64,000 nt of DNA from Deltaproteobacteria bacterium (GTDB lineage Bacteria; Desulfobacterota; Desulfuromonadia; Desulfuromonadales; BM103). A program made the position numbers and the translations under genes. Location of the stretch: assembly GCA_024636155.1 (NCBI GenBank), contig JAGXHM010000135.1, positions 1 to 64,000 of the forward strand. Reading direction: 5' to 3'. Every line of letters begins with the position of its first letter. The stretch's first letter is position 1. The notes beneath the pieces were generated by a model. The model was not told where the DNA came from. It searched no databases and worked only from the letters and a program-made list of their open reading frames with translations. This document shows, piece by piece, positions 38,522 to 48,334 of this stretch.

Positions 38522-39269
38522 GGTGACCTCCGACGTAGGCTTCGAGCACAGACGGGTTTTCCGAAACTTCCTGGTAGCTTCCTTCGGCCAGGATCTGTCC
38601 TCTCTGTAATACCGTGATGGTGTCCGAGAGGTCTGCCACCACTTTGAGATTGTGCTCAACCATAAGGACCGTACGGTTTTCCGCCACCTTGCGAATCAGT
38701 TCCATGACCCGTCCTACATCCTCATGCCCCATTCCCGAGGTGGGTTCGTCGAGCAGCATCACTTCCGGTTTCAAGGCCAGGGTGGTGGCCAGTTCCAGCG
38801 CGCGTTTGCGGCCGTAAGGGAGCTCTACCGCAACGGCGTCCGCATAATCTGCAAGTTCAACCTCTTCCAGAGCTGCCATCGCAAGTTCGTTAAGATTGTT
38901 GAGGCTTTTGTCCGACTTCCAGAAGTGAAAGGATGTACCGGTTTCTCTTTGCAGTGCGACCCGAACATTTTCCAAAACACTCAGATGGGGAAAAACCGCT
39001 GAGATCTGGAATGAGCGCACCAGCCCGCGACGCGCCAGAGCCGCAGAGTTCCTTCCGGTTACGTTCTTATCCTTGTAGAAAATCTGCCCGAAACTGGGCT
39101 CGAGAAATTTGGTGAGAAGATTGAAAACCGTGGTCTTGCCTGCGCCGTTGGGGCCGATCAAGGCGTGGATTGAGCCTTTGCGGACCTTGAGATTAACCCC
39201 TCTAACGGCGATGAACCCGGAGAACTCCTTGGTCAGATTGCGTGTTTCGATGATGTATTCAGTGCCCAT
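38514..39269 (-). CDS. livG: Branched-chain amino acid ABC transporter ATPase LivG
   Basis: IHALIGPNGAGKTTVFNLLTKFLEPS...LPYGRKRALELATTLALKPEVMLLDEPTSGM. Confidence 0.93.
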   Translation of the reverse strand: MGTEYIIETRNLTKEFSGFIAVRGVNLKVRKGSIHALIGPNGAGKTTVFNLLTKFLEPSFGQIFYKDKNVTGRNSAALARRGLVRSFQISAVFPHLSVLENVRVALQRETGTSFHFWKSDKSLNNLNELAMAALEEVELADYADAVAVELPYGRKRALELATTLALKPEVMLLDEPTSGMGHEDVGRVMELIRKVAENRTVLMVEHNLKVVADLSDTITVLQRGQILAEGSYQEVSENPSVLEAYVGGHHA

Positions 39270-39763
39270 GCTTGTTGTGACTTCTCCGTGCTGCGCAATG
39301 GCCAAAATCCGAATGAAGTATGCCCTCTAGAGGGTGTTGAAATGGCGAACGCCTATAAATAGTTATAAACAGTACAGCAAGGGCTCTCTGGCATATTCGC
39401 GCATAAAGTATTACAGCTTTAAGCTCCCATAATACTAACTTATAAACACTGTTTTACAATACCAATCTTTGCAAGTCAAATGTAAGCAGCTTATCTTAAA
39501 GCATTATAAGCCTTTGAAATCACATAAAAACATATAATAATGTTTTTATTCTGATCGTTTTTACTGTTTTTTCATTATCTCCATAAGCTGGGTTTATCTG
39601 TGATTTTTTTGCATTTTTAAAATCTTGTTACCATTTGCTTTTTTGTTTACTATCCTTATAGTTCTTATCTACACACGATGCCCACTGGGCAATGGTCAAA
39701 AAAACCCAGCAGGATTGGTAGCATACCTGTGGCAAGTCATTCTGCTCTCTGGAGAAAGCTGTG

Positions 39764-40702
39764 ATGCTCAACAATATGGCAGTGATCGGTGCCGGTATCA
39801 TGGGGCGCAGCATCGCTCTCGTTTATGCGATGAATGATTGCAGTGTGCGTCTTTACGATACTGATATTGCGACTCTTGAAAGGGCTAAAGATCTTATCCG
39901 TGCCGACCTTGACCTACTGGTTCAGGAAGGGCTGTGCCCGGCTTCTCGAAGCCAGAAAATTCTCAAAAACATTTTTGTCACTGAAAACTTGAAGGAGGCC
40001 GTGGGTTCGGCCGAGCTCATTACCGAGGCGGTTCCTGAGCAGTTGGAGCTGAAATGGCAAGTATTGTCCCGCATCGAGGCACTCTCGAGCAGGAGTGCGA
40101 TCGTTGCTTCGAATACCTCAACGTTGCCTTTATCAGATCTGGCACGACACCTGACGAGACCAGAGCGGATGGTCATTACCCATTTTTTCAACCCAGCACA
40201 CCTGGTGCCGTTGGTGGAAGTGATCAAGACAGAAACTACACCGGACGAAGTACTCTCTGATGTTTTGGTTTTCCTGCGTCGAATCGGCAAGGTTCCGGTG
40301 GTTCTGAAGAAAGAAGTCCCGGGCTTTATCGCCAACCGTCTGCAGGCCGCAGTGATGCGCGAGGCGTTGCATCTGATTCACATCGGCGTTGCTGATATGC
40401 ATGACGTGGATACGGCGATGACTTGCGGACCGGGTTTCCGCTGGTCAATCATCGGCCCGTTGGAAACGGCTGATTTCGGTGGTCTGGACACCTGGCAGAG
40501 CGTCATGGGCAACCTGGCTCCTGAACTTGACAATGCGCGCAAGGCTCCTGAGGTGATCAAGGAGATGAACCGGAAGGGCCACCTCGGCGTCAAGACCGGG
40601 CAGGGTTTCTACACATATCCGACAGGAGAGGTCGTGGCCGAGAAGATCCGCAGCCGCGACCTGGCTTTCATCCGGCTCTTGAAACTACGCTGCAGGGAGT
40701 GA
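39764..40702 (+). CDS. 3-hydroxyacyl-CoA (3-hydroxybutyryl-CoA type) dehydrogenase
   Basis: MAVIGAGIMGRSIALVYAMNDCSVRLYDTD; ASNTSTLPLSDLA; VITHFFNPAHLVPLVEVI. Confidence 0.93.
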   Translation: MLNNMAVIGAGIMGRSIALVYAMNDCSVRLYDTDIATLERAKDLIRADLDLLVQEGLCPASRSQKILKNIFVTENLKEAVGSAELITEAVPEQLELKWQVLSRIEALSSRSAIVASNTSTLPLSDLARHLTRPERMVITHFFNPAHLVPLVEVIKTETTPDEVLSDVLVFLRRIGKVPVVLKKEVPGFIANRLQAAVMREALHLIHIGVADMHDVDTAMTCGPGFRWSIIGPLETADFGGLDTWQSVMGNLAPELDNARKAPEVIKEMNRKGHLGVKTGQGFYTYPTGEVVAEKIRSRDLAFIRLLKLRCRE

Positions 40703-40973
40703 GCTGCGTCGCAAGGTCTCGACGCAGATGACACCAGCATCCCGGCAACGAGCATTGTCTCAGGGATGAAGGAGGTTCTCAAATACCGGAACACCTGGCT
40801 CACTCTTCATGTTTTACAAAAATCACGCTCAACAATAGCCACTGGACGCCCGCCCGACAGTATTATTATTTATATTCTCGCAACTCATTTTCACCAGACC
40901 TAAGTACTTATTTGTCATTAAATTCAATGGCATCCTCCCAGTGCCCAGCAACGTCCGACACGGCGAGCCAAAT

Positions 40974-41020
40974 AAAAAAAGCGGGAACAGAATTTTATTC
41001 TGGCCCCGCTTGTCTTTGTT
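40974..41020 (-). terminator. Bidirectional-type terminator downstream of the GntR-family gene
   Basis: AAAAAAAGCGGGAACAGAATTTTATTCTGGCCCCGCTTGTCTTTG; GC stem with A/T-rich flanks. Confidence 0.75.
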
Positions 41021-41053
41021 TTTCGATTATCTCGTCCCGCGTTCCGGATTTTA

Positions 41054-41782
41054 TCAGGCGCCTTTTTCATTGAGAAGTTGAGCCATCTTCTCCTCAACCA
41101 TTTTCAGATGTTCCATCATCTTCTGACGTGCCAATTCAGGCTTCTGGTCGGCAATTGCCTCCATAATCTCACGGTGGTGAGTCAGCAGCAGCTGGATATG
41201 GCCCTGCTGTTGATAGAATTCCATCAAGGCAACTTGAATGGTGGCATTGAAGAGAGAGTGGACGGAGTCGAGCACATGCATCTGTAAGCTATTGTGACTT
41301 GCCGCGGTAATCGCATAATGAAATTCCGCATCAACCTCAGGGTTCCACCCTCCCTTGGCCGCCTGCTTTTCCATAACCGCATAAATCCGACGCAGATCCG
41401 CCAGATCATCAGCGTTGGCCCGCTCTGCTGCAAGATAAGCCGACCAGCTTTCCAAACCCATGCGGACTTCGGCAAGCGCCCGCAGCAGCGCCGGGTCCCG
41501 TTTCTCCACCAATATGGCCAGTGGATCCATGATGCTGCCCTCAGTCAGAGCCTTGACAAAAGTACCACCACCCTGACGCGAGTCCAGGAAACCCATCGCC
41601 TCGAGAACCATAATCGCCTCACGAACGGAAGGTCGACTGACTCCCAACATGGTTGCCAAATCCCGCTCCGAGGGGATACGATCCCCCGGCTTGAGCTCCC
41701 CATTGGAAATCAATTGTTTGATCTGATCGACAATTTCTTCGGATATTTTTTTCGGCCGGATCGGCTTAAGAACAATGGTCAT
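41054..41782 (-). CDS. GntR-family regulator, FadR/LldR-like (FCD domain)
   Basis: EEIVDQIKQLISNGELKPGDRIPSERDLATMLGVSRPSVREAIMVLEAMGFLDSRQGGGTFV wHTH; FCD-like C-terminus. Confidence 0.93.
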   Translation of the reverse strand: MTIVLKPIRPKKISEEIVDQIKQLISNGELKPGDRIPSERDLATMLGVSRPSVREAIMVLEAMGFLDSRQGGGTFVKALTEGSIMDPLAILVEKRDPALLRALAEVRMGLESWSAYLAAERANADDLADLRRIYAVMEKQAAKGGWNPEVDAEFHYAITAASHNSLQMHVLDSVHSLFNATIQVALMEFYQQQGHIQLLLTHHREIMEAIADQKPELARQKMMEHLKMVEEKMAQLLNEKGA

Positions 41783-41803
41783 GCCTTTTCTCCACTCGTA
41801 ATT

Positions 41804-41814
41804 TGGTATGACCA
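41804..41814. promoter_or_regulatory. Putative autoregulatory GntR/FadR(LldR)-type operator
   Basis: TGGTATGACCA just upstream of the regulator start. Confidence 0.55.
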
Positions 41815-41932
41815 TTTCTTAGCATAACAAGGGGAGTTTTACAACGGCAAAGCCACAACTAAAAAGGGAGAGTCACCGTTCGAAGACAGCCCCTAACTTA
41901 CAGCTTATAGCCCTAAAACCTACAGCAAGTTT

Positions 41933-42679
41933 TCAACCCATCCCACTCTTGTAACGTTTCAACCAGCCTTGCAGATATTCTTCTTCATGTTCAAGCTCAA
42001 AAGCATTGATCAGACCACGACGCAAGGCGACCGAAAAAGCTCGGTTGCGTAGATTAAAGGCATCGCCGACCTTGTCACTCTGAAATTGCTCCTGGTCGAG
42101 ACTCAACTTGCCGTAGAGAGAGTTGAGTCGGCTTTGCACCCCACGGCGGGAAAGATAGCGGCGTTGGGCAATGAGATTGTCAGTCAAGCCAAGACAAAGG
42201 TCAACCAGGGCTTCGTATTCGATATCGGAAAGAGCCGTTTGACTGTGGCCGGTACGTCCCTGAACTTTGCGAACTTCTGGATCGATCCAGCATTGATCAT
42301 CAAACAAGACCGTGGCCATAGCCGCAGAGATCTTCTCGCGGGGGCTTGATTTAAGGACATAGCCATAGACCGTTTCCGGTGGCACAATCTTGGCCAGGGT
42401 GCGCACGTACATCTCGTCTTTAAACTGACTCCAGAAGACGATCCGCGCCTTAGGTTTGCGTTCCCAGAGCGCTTTGGCAAACGCAACGCCATTCATCTGC
42501 GGCATCTGGATGTCACTGATAACCAGAGGCTCATCATGGGCTTGCGCCAGTTCAAAAGCGACCAGGCCGTCAGGTGCATGCTCAATCACACAGTCATGCT
42601 CCCATTCGTCGACCATCTGCTTGAGAAACTCGAAATCCTTGGGATTGTCTTCGGCTATAATCAGGGCACAAGGTGCCAT
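41933..42679 (-). CDS. Response regulator (CheY-like receiver, LuxR/NarL-like C-terminus)
   Basis: IIAEDNPKDFEFLKQMVDEWEHDCVIEHAPDGLVAFELAQAHDEPLVISDIQMPQMNGV. Confidence 0.8.
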   Translation of the reverse strand: MAPCALIIAEDNPKDFEFLKQMVDEWEHDCVIEHAPDGLVAFELAQAHDEPLVISDIQMPQMNGVAFAKALWERKPKARIVFWSQFKDEMYVRTLAKIVPPETVYGYVLKSSPREKISAAMATVLFDDQCWIDPEVRKVQGRTGHSQTALSDIEYEALVDLCLGLTDNLIAQRRYLSRRGVQSRLNSLYGKLSLDQEQFQSDKVGDAFNLRNRAFSVALRRGLINAFELEHEEEYLQGWLKRYKSGMG

Positions 42680-42691
42680 GGCGACTTCTCC

Positions 42692-44059
42692 TTACAATAA
42701 TGGCAACAGAAATTCGAAACGTGTTCCTGAAGAAAAACGTGATTTACGCCAAATGGATTGAGCTCCGATCGCCCGGGCCCGTTCCTGGATGTTGTGCAAA
42801 CCTCTCCCTCCCGAAGCTGTTGGCAACTGGGGGACATGATCAAAACCTCGACCATTATCTTCTACGGCAACCACCAGCGTTCTGCCACGCAGCGTCATAG
42901 CAACTTCCAGCTTACTGGCATGAGCATGCCGTAACACATTATTAATCGCTTCGGCAACAATCCGATAGATGGTCACCTGAGTCAGCCGTGGCAATTCGAG
43001 ATCGGCAGCATCGTCATTAGCCAGTAAGTGGTATGTGGGGGAACCTGATGGTTCACAAGACTTCTCCAACAAGGATTGGATGGCTGCAGGCAAGCCAAGA
43101 ATGTCCAGTGTCTGCGGATGCAGATTGTCCATCACTACTCTCAGGTTAGTCATTGCCCGCTGGAGATCTACCTCAAGAGAAGCGGCCTCGTCACCACAGG
43201 AGGTTTGCTGGCGCAGACTTTCCAGCCCCCTGCGAACGGCTGAAAGATCGGCAAGGGTCTGGTCATGAATATCCATCGCGATACGCCGACGTTCCTCTTC
43301 GGCGCCTTCGAGGAGTTTTTCGGCAGCCACCACCCGAATCAGCTGTTCTGTCATCTGGTTGATGGAGACCGCCAGACCATCGAGTTCGTCACGCACCACG
43401 TCCGGCGCCGGAGGAGGAACAAATTCACCAGCAGTGATGCGGGCGGCACTATCAGAAAGCACCTGGATGCGACGCAGGATATGGCGGGCAAAACCGAGAG
43501 AAAGCAAAATCCCCACCAGGATGGCAAAACCAAGAACAACAATCGTCACAAAAGTTGTCTCGGCAATCAGGGCATCGATATCTTGACTGTGCACATTACT
43601 CAGATTTTCGCGGCGCTGATTCAACGCACCAAGTTGTTCCTTGATGTTGGGACGCAGCAGATCCAATGTTGCATCAAAGCTCTCCAACCGCATCCCCAAC
43701 TCAGGATTCAGATCGGCAACTCTCTGCTGCAGCAAACTCATGGACGGCACACCCAACAGCTCTGTTCCCTGCAAAGTATCAATCGCGACATCAAGGTGTT
43801 GATACATGTTCGCTATTTGCTCCAAAGCCTTGGGATCTGGCTCTGAAGACTGGCTAAGGAAGAGAACAACATTCTGCATACGTTGAGCCGCCATGTCGGC
43901 TTCTGCCAGAGCAATGAAAGCCGTCTTGAGGGTCTTGGCTTGCTGACGCTTGACCGACATGACCCAGTAGGTGAACTGCAAAAAACAGAGCAGCAGGGTC
44001 ATCAGACAAAGCACCGCGGCTGGCGCCATGATTATTTGGTGTTTTAGAGCAAGTCGCAT
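42692..44059 (-). CDS. NarL-type sensor histidine kinase (HAMP, HisKA_3, HATPase)
   Basis: EEERRRIAMDIHDQTLADLSAVRRGLESL; VAVEDNGRGFDHVPQLPTASGGRGLHNIQERA. Confidence 0.9.
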   Translation of the reverse strand: MRLALKHQIIMAPAAVLCLMTLLLCFLQFTYWVMSVKRQQAKTLKTAFIALAEADMAAQRMQNVVLFLSQSSEPDPKALEQIANMYQHLDVAIDTLQGTELLGVPSMSLLQQRVADLNPELGMRLESFDATLDLLRPNIKEQLGALNQRRENLSNVHSQDIDALIAETTFVTIVVLGFAILVGILLSLGFARHILRRIQVLSDSAARITAGEFVPPPAPDVVRDELDGLAVSINQMTEQLIRVVAAEKLLEGAEEERRRIAMDIHDQTLADLSAVRRGLESLRQQTSCGDEAASLEVDLQRAMTNLRVVMDNLHPQTLDILGLPAAIQSLLEKSCEPSGSPTYHLLANDDAADLELPRLTQVTIYRIVAEAINNVLRHAHASKLEVAMTLRGRTLVVAVEDNGRGFDHVPQLPTASGGRGLHNIQERARAIGAQSIWRKSRFSSGTRFEFLLPLL

Positions 44060-44086
44060 AGTTCGAAATTACCACAGAAAAAATAT

Positions 44087-44116
44087 TGTGGCACTGTGCA
44101 AACGCACAGTGCCACA
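44087..44116. repeat. Perfect 13-bp palindromic hairpin, 4-nt loop
   Basis: TGTGGCACTGTGC-AAAC-GCACAGTGCCACA. Confidence 0.95.
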
Positions 44117-44150
44117 GGAATCGACTGTTGATATGTGCTCTTGTGAAAAG

Positions 44151-45611
44151 CTATTCCAGAATTGTCATTTTCGGGTGTTTGCCCTCTTCCGGGCCCTCAA
44201 TTGGCAAACGCACGGAGAAGGAGCTGCCTTTGTTGGCTTCGGAGGTCACCGTTATGCCACCACCATGGGCCTCTGCAATCCACTTAACGATCGCCAAACC
44301 GAGACCGGTACCACCATCCATGCGGTTGCGTGCTTTATCGACCCGGTAAAAACGGTCAAAGACGTGGGATAAATGCTCGGCAGGGATACCGATGCCTGAG
44401 TCATTAATATCAACACGTGCAAAGCCATTGTCCATTGCCAGAACAATCTCTATGTGGCCATTTTCAGGTGTGTACTTCATGCCGTTGGAAATCAAGTTAA
44501 GAAACAGCTGGCGCAAACGCAAATCATCCCCACGGATACGAATTTCCTCATCAACTTCAAGCAGCAACTGAACCTCAATGTTCTTCGTCTCGCACAAAAG
44601 ACGACTCTGCAAGTAAAGCTCCTGCACCAGATCGCTCAGACTGAGCTCTTTCATCTCCAGCGTCAGCTCTCCAACCTCGCTCTTGGCCAAGGTCAGTAAG
44701 CCCTCAATAATCCGCTCCATGCGATCAATTTCTTCCATATTGGAAGTTAACATGTCACGGAATTCTTCCGGAGTCTTGGCCCAGCGCAGGGTAACTTCGG
44801 TTTCACCGCGTAGAATGGTGAGTGGTGTACGTAGCTCATGGGAGGCATCGCCGGAAAACTGTCGGACACGGCGGAAAGACTTGTCCAGCCGATCGAGCAT
44901 CTGGTTCAGGCAAGCTACCATCTGCGCGAGTTCATCTTGATGCTGGCCTAAAGGTAGTCGCCGGGAAAGGTTGTCCGCAGTAATCCCTTGGGCAGCTTCG
45001 GTGACTTCGATGATCGGCGCAATGGTACGTTCTGCCAATAACCAGCAGCCAAGACATAACCAGAAGATCGCAAACGGGCCAACGACCAGGTAAATCAGAC
45101 GTAGTTCCTCGATGGTTTGCTGTAGTGGACCGAGCTCCTGGCCAACCAGGGCCACACCCAACAGACGACCATTCTCCACCAAAGGATAGGAGAGTAATCG
45201 CAAACTCCCCCCCTCAGCTTGTTCAATAGTCTCTATATGTTCATGCAGCCAACGCACCTGTTGGCGAGCAACTGGCCCGAAAGGAAGCTCTCGCTTTTGC
45301 AGGTTATCCGACTTACAAGCCTGCTGCAGACTAGAATCGCGCAACTCTACAAAAGCTCCCCAGTTGTCGCTGTGAGCCAGGTTCTGCAGGCCATTGCAGT
45401 TTGGTTCTGCGCTGCTATCCTGAATGAGATCGGCACGGTGTTGATCAAGAGTACGAGCAATTTCCCTGACCTGACGGTCTACCTGTTCACGCAGGTTGTG
45501 GGAAAAATAGTGATACGAAAAAAGAGCACTGACTGCCAAAATGACTGCCAGTGTCATAGCGTACCAAAAAGTCAGACGGACCCGGATCGACCGTAGAGGT
45601 GAAACGGCCAA
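44151..45611 (-). CDS. Heavy-metal-type sensor histidine kinase (HAMP, HisKA, HATPase)
   Basis: FSGDASHELRTPLTILRGETEVTLRWAKTPEEF; DSGIGIPAEHLSHVFDRFYRVDKARNRMDGGTGLGLAIVKWIAEAHGG. Confidence 0.93.
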   Translation of the reverse strand: MAVSPLRSIRVRLTFWYAMTLAVILAVSALFSYHYFSHNLREQVDRQVREIARTLDQHRADLIQDSSAEPNCNGLQNLAHSDNWGAFVELRDSSLQQACKSDNLQKRELPFGPVARQQVRWLHEHIETIEQAEGGSLRLLSYPLVENGRLLGVALVGQELGPLQQTIEELRLIYLVVGPFAIFWLCLGCWLLAERTIAPIIEVTEAAQGITADNLSRRLPLGQHQDELAQMVACLNQMLDRLDKSFRRVRQFSGDASHELRTPLTILRGETEVTLRWAKTPEEFRDMLTSNMEEIDRMERIIEGLLTLAKSEVGELTLEMKELSLSDLVQELYLQSRLLCETKNIEVQLLLEVDEEIRIRGDDLRLRQLFLNLISNGMKYTPENGHIEIVLAMDNGFARVDINDSGIGIPAEHLSHVFDRFYRVDKARNRMDGGTGLGLAIVKWIAEAHGGGITVTSEANKGSSFSVRLPIEGPEEGKHPKMTILE

Positions 45612-45613
45612 GC

Positions 45614-46285
45614 CTATTCCTCCTTAAGAACGTAACCGATGCCGCGAACCGTATGAATCAATTTCTTGGCATAGTCGCGGTCAACCTTTTTACGCAGATA
45701 GTTGACGTAGACGTCGATGATATTGGTGAATGAGTCAAAGGTGTAATCCCAGACATGTTCGGCGATCATGGTCCGCGTCAGCGTCGTCTCCGGGTTACGC
45801 ATGAAGAATTCCAGCAGAGCATATTCCTTCGCCGTCAGGTCGATTTCCTCATCGCCGCGCCAGACTTTGTGCGCCACAGGATCAAGACGCAAATCCGCAT
45901 AAGTGATTTCCGCGCCGCGCTCATGGGTGCCGCGACGAGCCAGGGCCCGCACACGCGCCAGAAGTTCAGCGAAAGCAAACGGCTTGGTCAGGTAATCGTC
46001 ACTGCCCGAGTCGAGTCCGGCTACGATATCCTCTACCGTATCCTTGGCAGTCAGGCAGAGTACCGGGGTTGCTACTTCCTTTTCACGCAAGGCTTTGATT
46101 GCCGCCAGACCATTCATCTTCGGCAGCATGATGTCCATGAGGATCAGGTCGTAACTATTCAGTGTCCCAAGCTCGACACCTGACTCGCCATCGTAGGCAA
46201 CATCAACAGTAAATCCCTCGCCTTCCAGACCGCGCTGAATAAAACTTGCAACTTTCTTTTCGTCTTCTACCACGAGGATACGCAT
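45614..46285 (-). CDS. OmpR-family response regulator
   Basis: MRILVVEDEKKVASFIQRGLEGEGFTVDVAYDGESGVELGTLNSYDLILMDIMLPKMNG...EHVWDYTFDSFTNIIDVYVNYLRKKVD. Confidence 0.95.
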   Translation of the reverse strand: MRILVVEDEKKVASFIQRGLEGEGFTVDVAYDGESGVELGTLNSYDLILMDIMLPKMNGLAAIKALREKEVATPVLCLTAKDTVEDIVAGLDSGSDDYLTKPFAFAELLARVRALARRGTHERGAEITYADLRLDPVAHKVWRGDEEIDLTAKEYALLEFFMRNPETTLTRTMIAEHVWDYTFDSFTNIIDVYVNYLRKKVDRDYAKKLIHTVRGIGYVLKEE

Positions 46286-46356
46286 GATAACTTCTCCTTT
46301 AATTTCTCTGTTATCTATTGGTTAACTAAATCAATAATGAGTCATGCTAAAACGAT

Positions 46357-47163
46357 TTATTTTAACCCCAGACGAACCAGGACTTCGTTGGCGGTTTCTT
46401 CAACTGCCTTGCTTGAGACATCGACAACCACCCAGGGGTGACGTCGAAAAAGCTTTCTGGAATCCTTCAATTCCTCTTCTATCTCCTCATAATCGGCATA
46501 AGCGGCTCTGGGATCTTGCCCCAGGTTGCGTAAACGCGCTGCGCGCACTTCAACCAGTCGCTGAGGATCAATAACAAGTGCTGCTATTTTCTTCGGGTCG
46601 ACGTCAAAAAGTTGCGATGGAGGATCAATCCCTTTGACCAGGGGGACATTGGCAACTTTCCAGCCTCTATGGGCCAGATAGATGGAAAGTGGCGTTTTGC
46701 TGGTTCGCGAAATCCCCACCAGTACGATATCGGCCAAATAGAGGTTGCGTGGTTCCTGACCATCGTCATGCTTAACGGTAAATTCAATCGCCTCGATACG
46801 ACGGAAATAGGCCTCGTCAACCCCATGTAACAGCCCGGGCGTTTCTTTCGGTGAACGACCAAGGCAGTGAGCAACTTTCAGCAGCAGAGGCGTCAGCAAA
46901 TCAATGCTGACCAGACCCAGTCCATCACATTCATCATGAACTAATTGAGCAAGCTCCCGATTAACAATAGTGTAGACAACAAGACCTTTATTACTCAGCG
47001 CTTCATCCAGCGCCTCGTAGACCTGATTCTTGGTACGAACGTTGTTAATGCGCGTCATCCGAGCCGGCTTGTCGCGGAATTGAGTCAATGCTGCCAGAAC
47101 CATTTTTTCGGCTGTCTCACCGGTGGCATCAGAGAGCAGATAAATTACCTGAGCAGTTGACAT
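46357..47163 (-). CDS. Pyruvate,water dikinase / PPDK regulatory protein (kinase-pyrophosphorylase)
   Basis: [54 protein letters not shown]. Confidence 0.95.
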   Translation of the reverse strand: MSTAQVIYLLSDATGETAEKMVLAALTQFRDKPARMTRINNVRTKNQVYEALDEALSNKGLVVYTIVNRELAQLVHDECDGLGLVSIDLLTPLLLKVAHCLGRSPKETPGLLHGVDEAYFRRIEAIEFTVKHDDGQEPRNLYLADIVLVGISRTSKTPLSIYLAHRGWKVANVPLVKGIDPPSQLFDVDPKKIAALVIDPQRLVEVRAARLRNLGQDPRAAYADYEEIEEELKDSRKLFRRHPWVVVDVSSKAVEETANEVLVRLGLK

Positions 47164-47280
47164 TACACATCCTCATGAAAACGTCAGCAAAGTCTAACAG
47201 AATCTAATGAAGATGCAAACACCAAAAGACCTGACTTACGGGTCTTATAAAGATAAATCAGTAACTTCCGGAGATCCGCC

Positions 47281-47304
47281 AATACCCATATGGGGTATTT
47301 TTTT
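47281..47304 (+). terminator. Orphan terminator-like hairpin upstream of prmA
   Basis: AATACCC-ATATG-GGGTATT followed by a T run. Confidence 0.5.
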
Positions 47305-47413
47305 AGACATAAGTCTTGTCTCTCATTAGATTGTGCGTCATTATTTCAGAGCTCACCGGCGCAGGTCAAGAATTTCTATTGCAATACCCCACAAACTTCG
47401 CTAAACAACCTTT

Positions 47414-48334
47414 ATGATGAATAAATGGTTGGAAATGCGCCTGACGGTCCCGGATCAGGCAGTCGACCTGGTTTCACAGGCTTTGATGGGAATTGGCTGC
47501 ACCGGAATCACCGCAGCAGAAAAGGTTTTGGATACTTTTGTCGTTCCGCCACCTGATTCTCTTACCAACGACCCGGTTTTACGCGCCTATTTCATTTATC
47601 CAGAAAACGTGGAAACACTCTGCCTGACCGTGCAGGAAGCCCTGTCCAGTCTCGCTGATATCTATCCGGAGTTAGCTGAAACACGCTTGGATTATCGAGA
47701 GCTGGCTGACCACGATTGGGCAAGCGACTGGCAGCAGCACTTCCCACCCTTCAAAATCGGCAGCCGTCTCGTCATCCACCCTTCATGGATCGACTGGCCA
47801 GCAACGGATGAAGAAGTGGTCCTCACGCTGGACCCGGGGCAAGCCTTTGGCACCGGCACCCACGCGACCACCGGCCTCTGTCTTGAGGCCTTGTCTGACC
47901 ACTTCGAAACCACCAGTCCTCCACAGCGAGTTCTGGACGTTGGCACCGGTTCCGGAATTTTGGCCATGGCCTGTGCAGCCCTTGGCGCAACAGAAGTCGT
48001 AGCTTGCGATATCGACAGTGACGCCTGCCAGGTTGCCATCGCCAATATTCAGCAAAATCAGCTCTCGCAACAGATTTCGATCACTGACAACCCGCTTGAT
48101 CAGATTCCGGGAGAATACAATCTGGTGCTGGCCAACATCCTGGCGGCAGAAAATATTCGCCTGGCAACCAGCCTTGTGGAACGCCTTGCAGCGCAAGGCC
48201 GTCTGGTCCTCTCAGGAATTCTGATTGAGCAGGAGCGGCAAGTCATCGATGGCTTCGCTGATTTTCCACTGACGCTGCTCTCCACAAACCACCGTGACGA
48301 GTGGACCTGCATCATCTATCAACGACATGAGTGA
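47414..48334 (+). CDS. prmA: Ribosomal protein L11 methyltransferase
   Basis: LTLDPGQAFGTGTHATTGLCLEAL; VLDVGTGSGILAMACAALGATEVVACDID. Confidence 0.96.
   Translation: MMNKWLEMRLTVPDQAVDLVSQALMGIGCTGITAAEKVLDTFVVPPPDSLTNDPVLRAYFIYPENVETLCLTVQEALSSLADIYPELAETRLDYRELADHDWASDWQQHFPPFKIGSRLVIHPSWIDWPATDEEVVLTLDPGQAFGTGTHATTGLCLEALSDHFETTSPPQRVLDVGTGSGILAMACAALGATEVVACDIDSDACQVAIANIQQNQLSQQISITDNPLDQIPGEYNLVLANILAAENIRLATSLVERLAAQGRLVLSGILIEQERQVIDGFADFPLTLLSTNHRDEWTCIIYQRHE

Noticed and set aside
39715-39727. GGTAGCATACC upstream of the hydroxyacyl-CoA dehydrogenase as a fourth GntR site
   Set aside because: Spacing and half-sites do not match the TGGT-N3-ACCA pattern of the other three.
43265-43846. 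193-aa plus-strand ORF
   Set aside because: Antisense to the NarL-type histidine kinase, which has clear motifs.
47164-47413. c-di-GMP (GEMM) or other known riboswitch before prmA
   Set aside because: Conserved GEMM motifs (e.g. GGGCAAACC/GGAGCAAAGCC-type) are not present; only a terminator-like hairpin is supportable.
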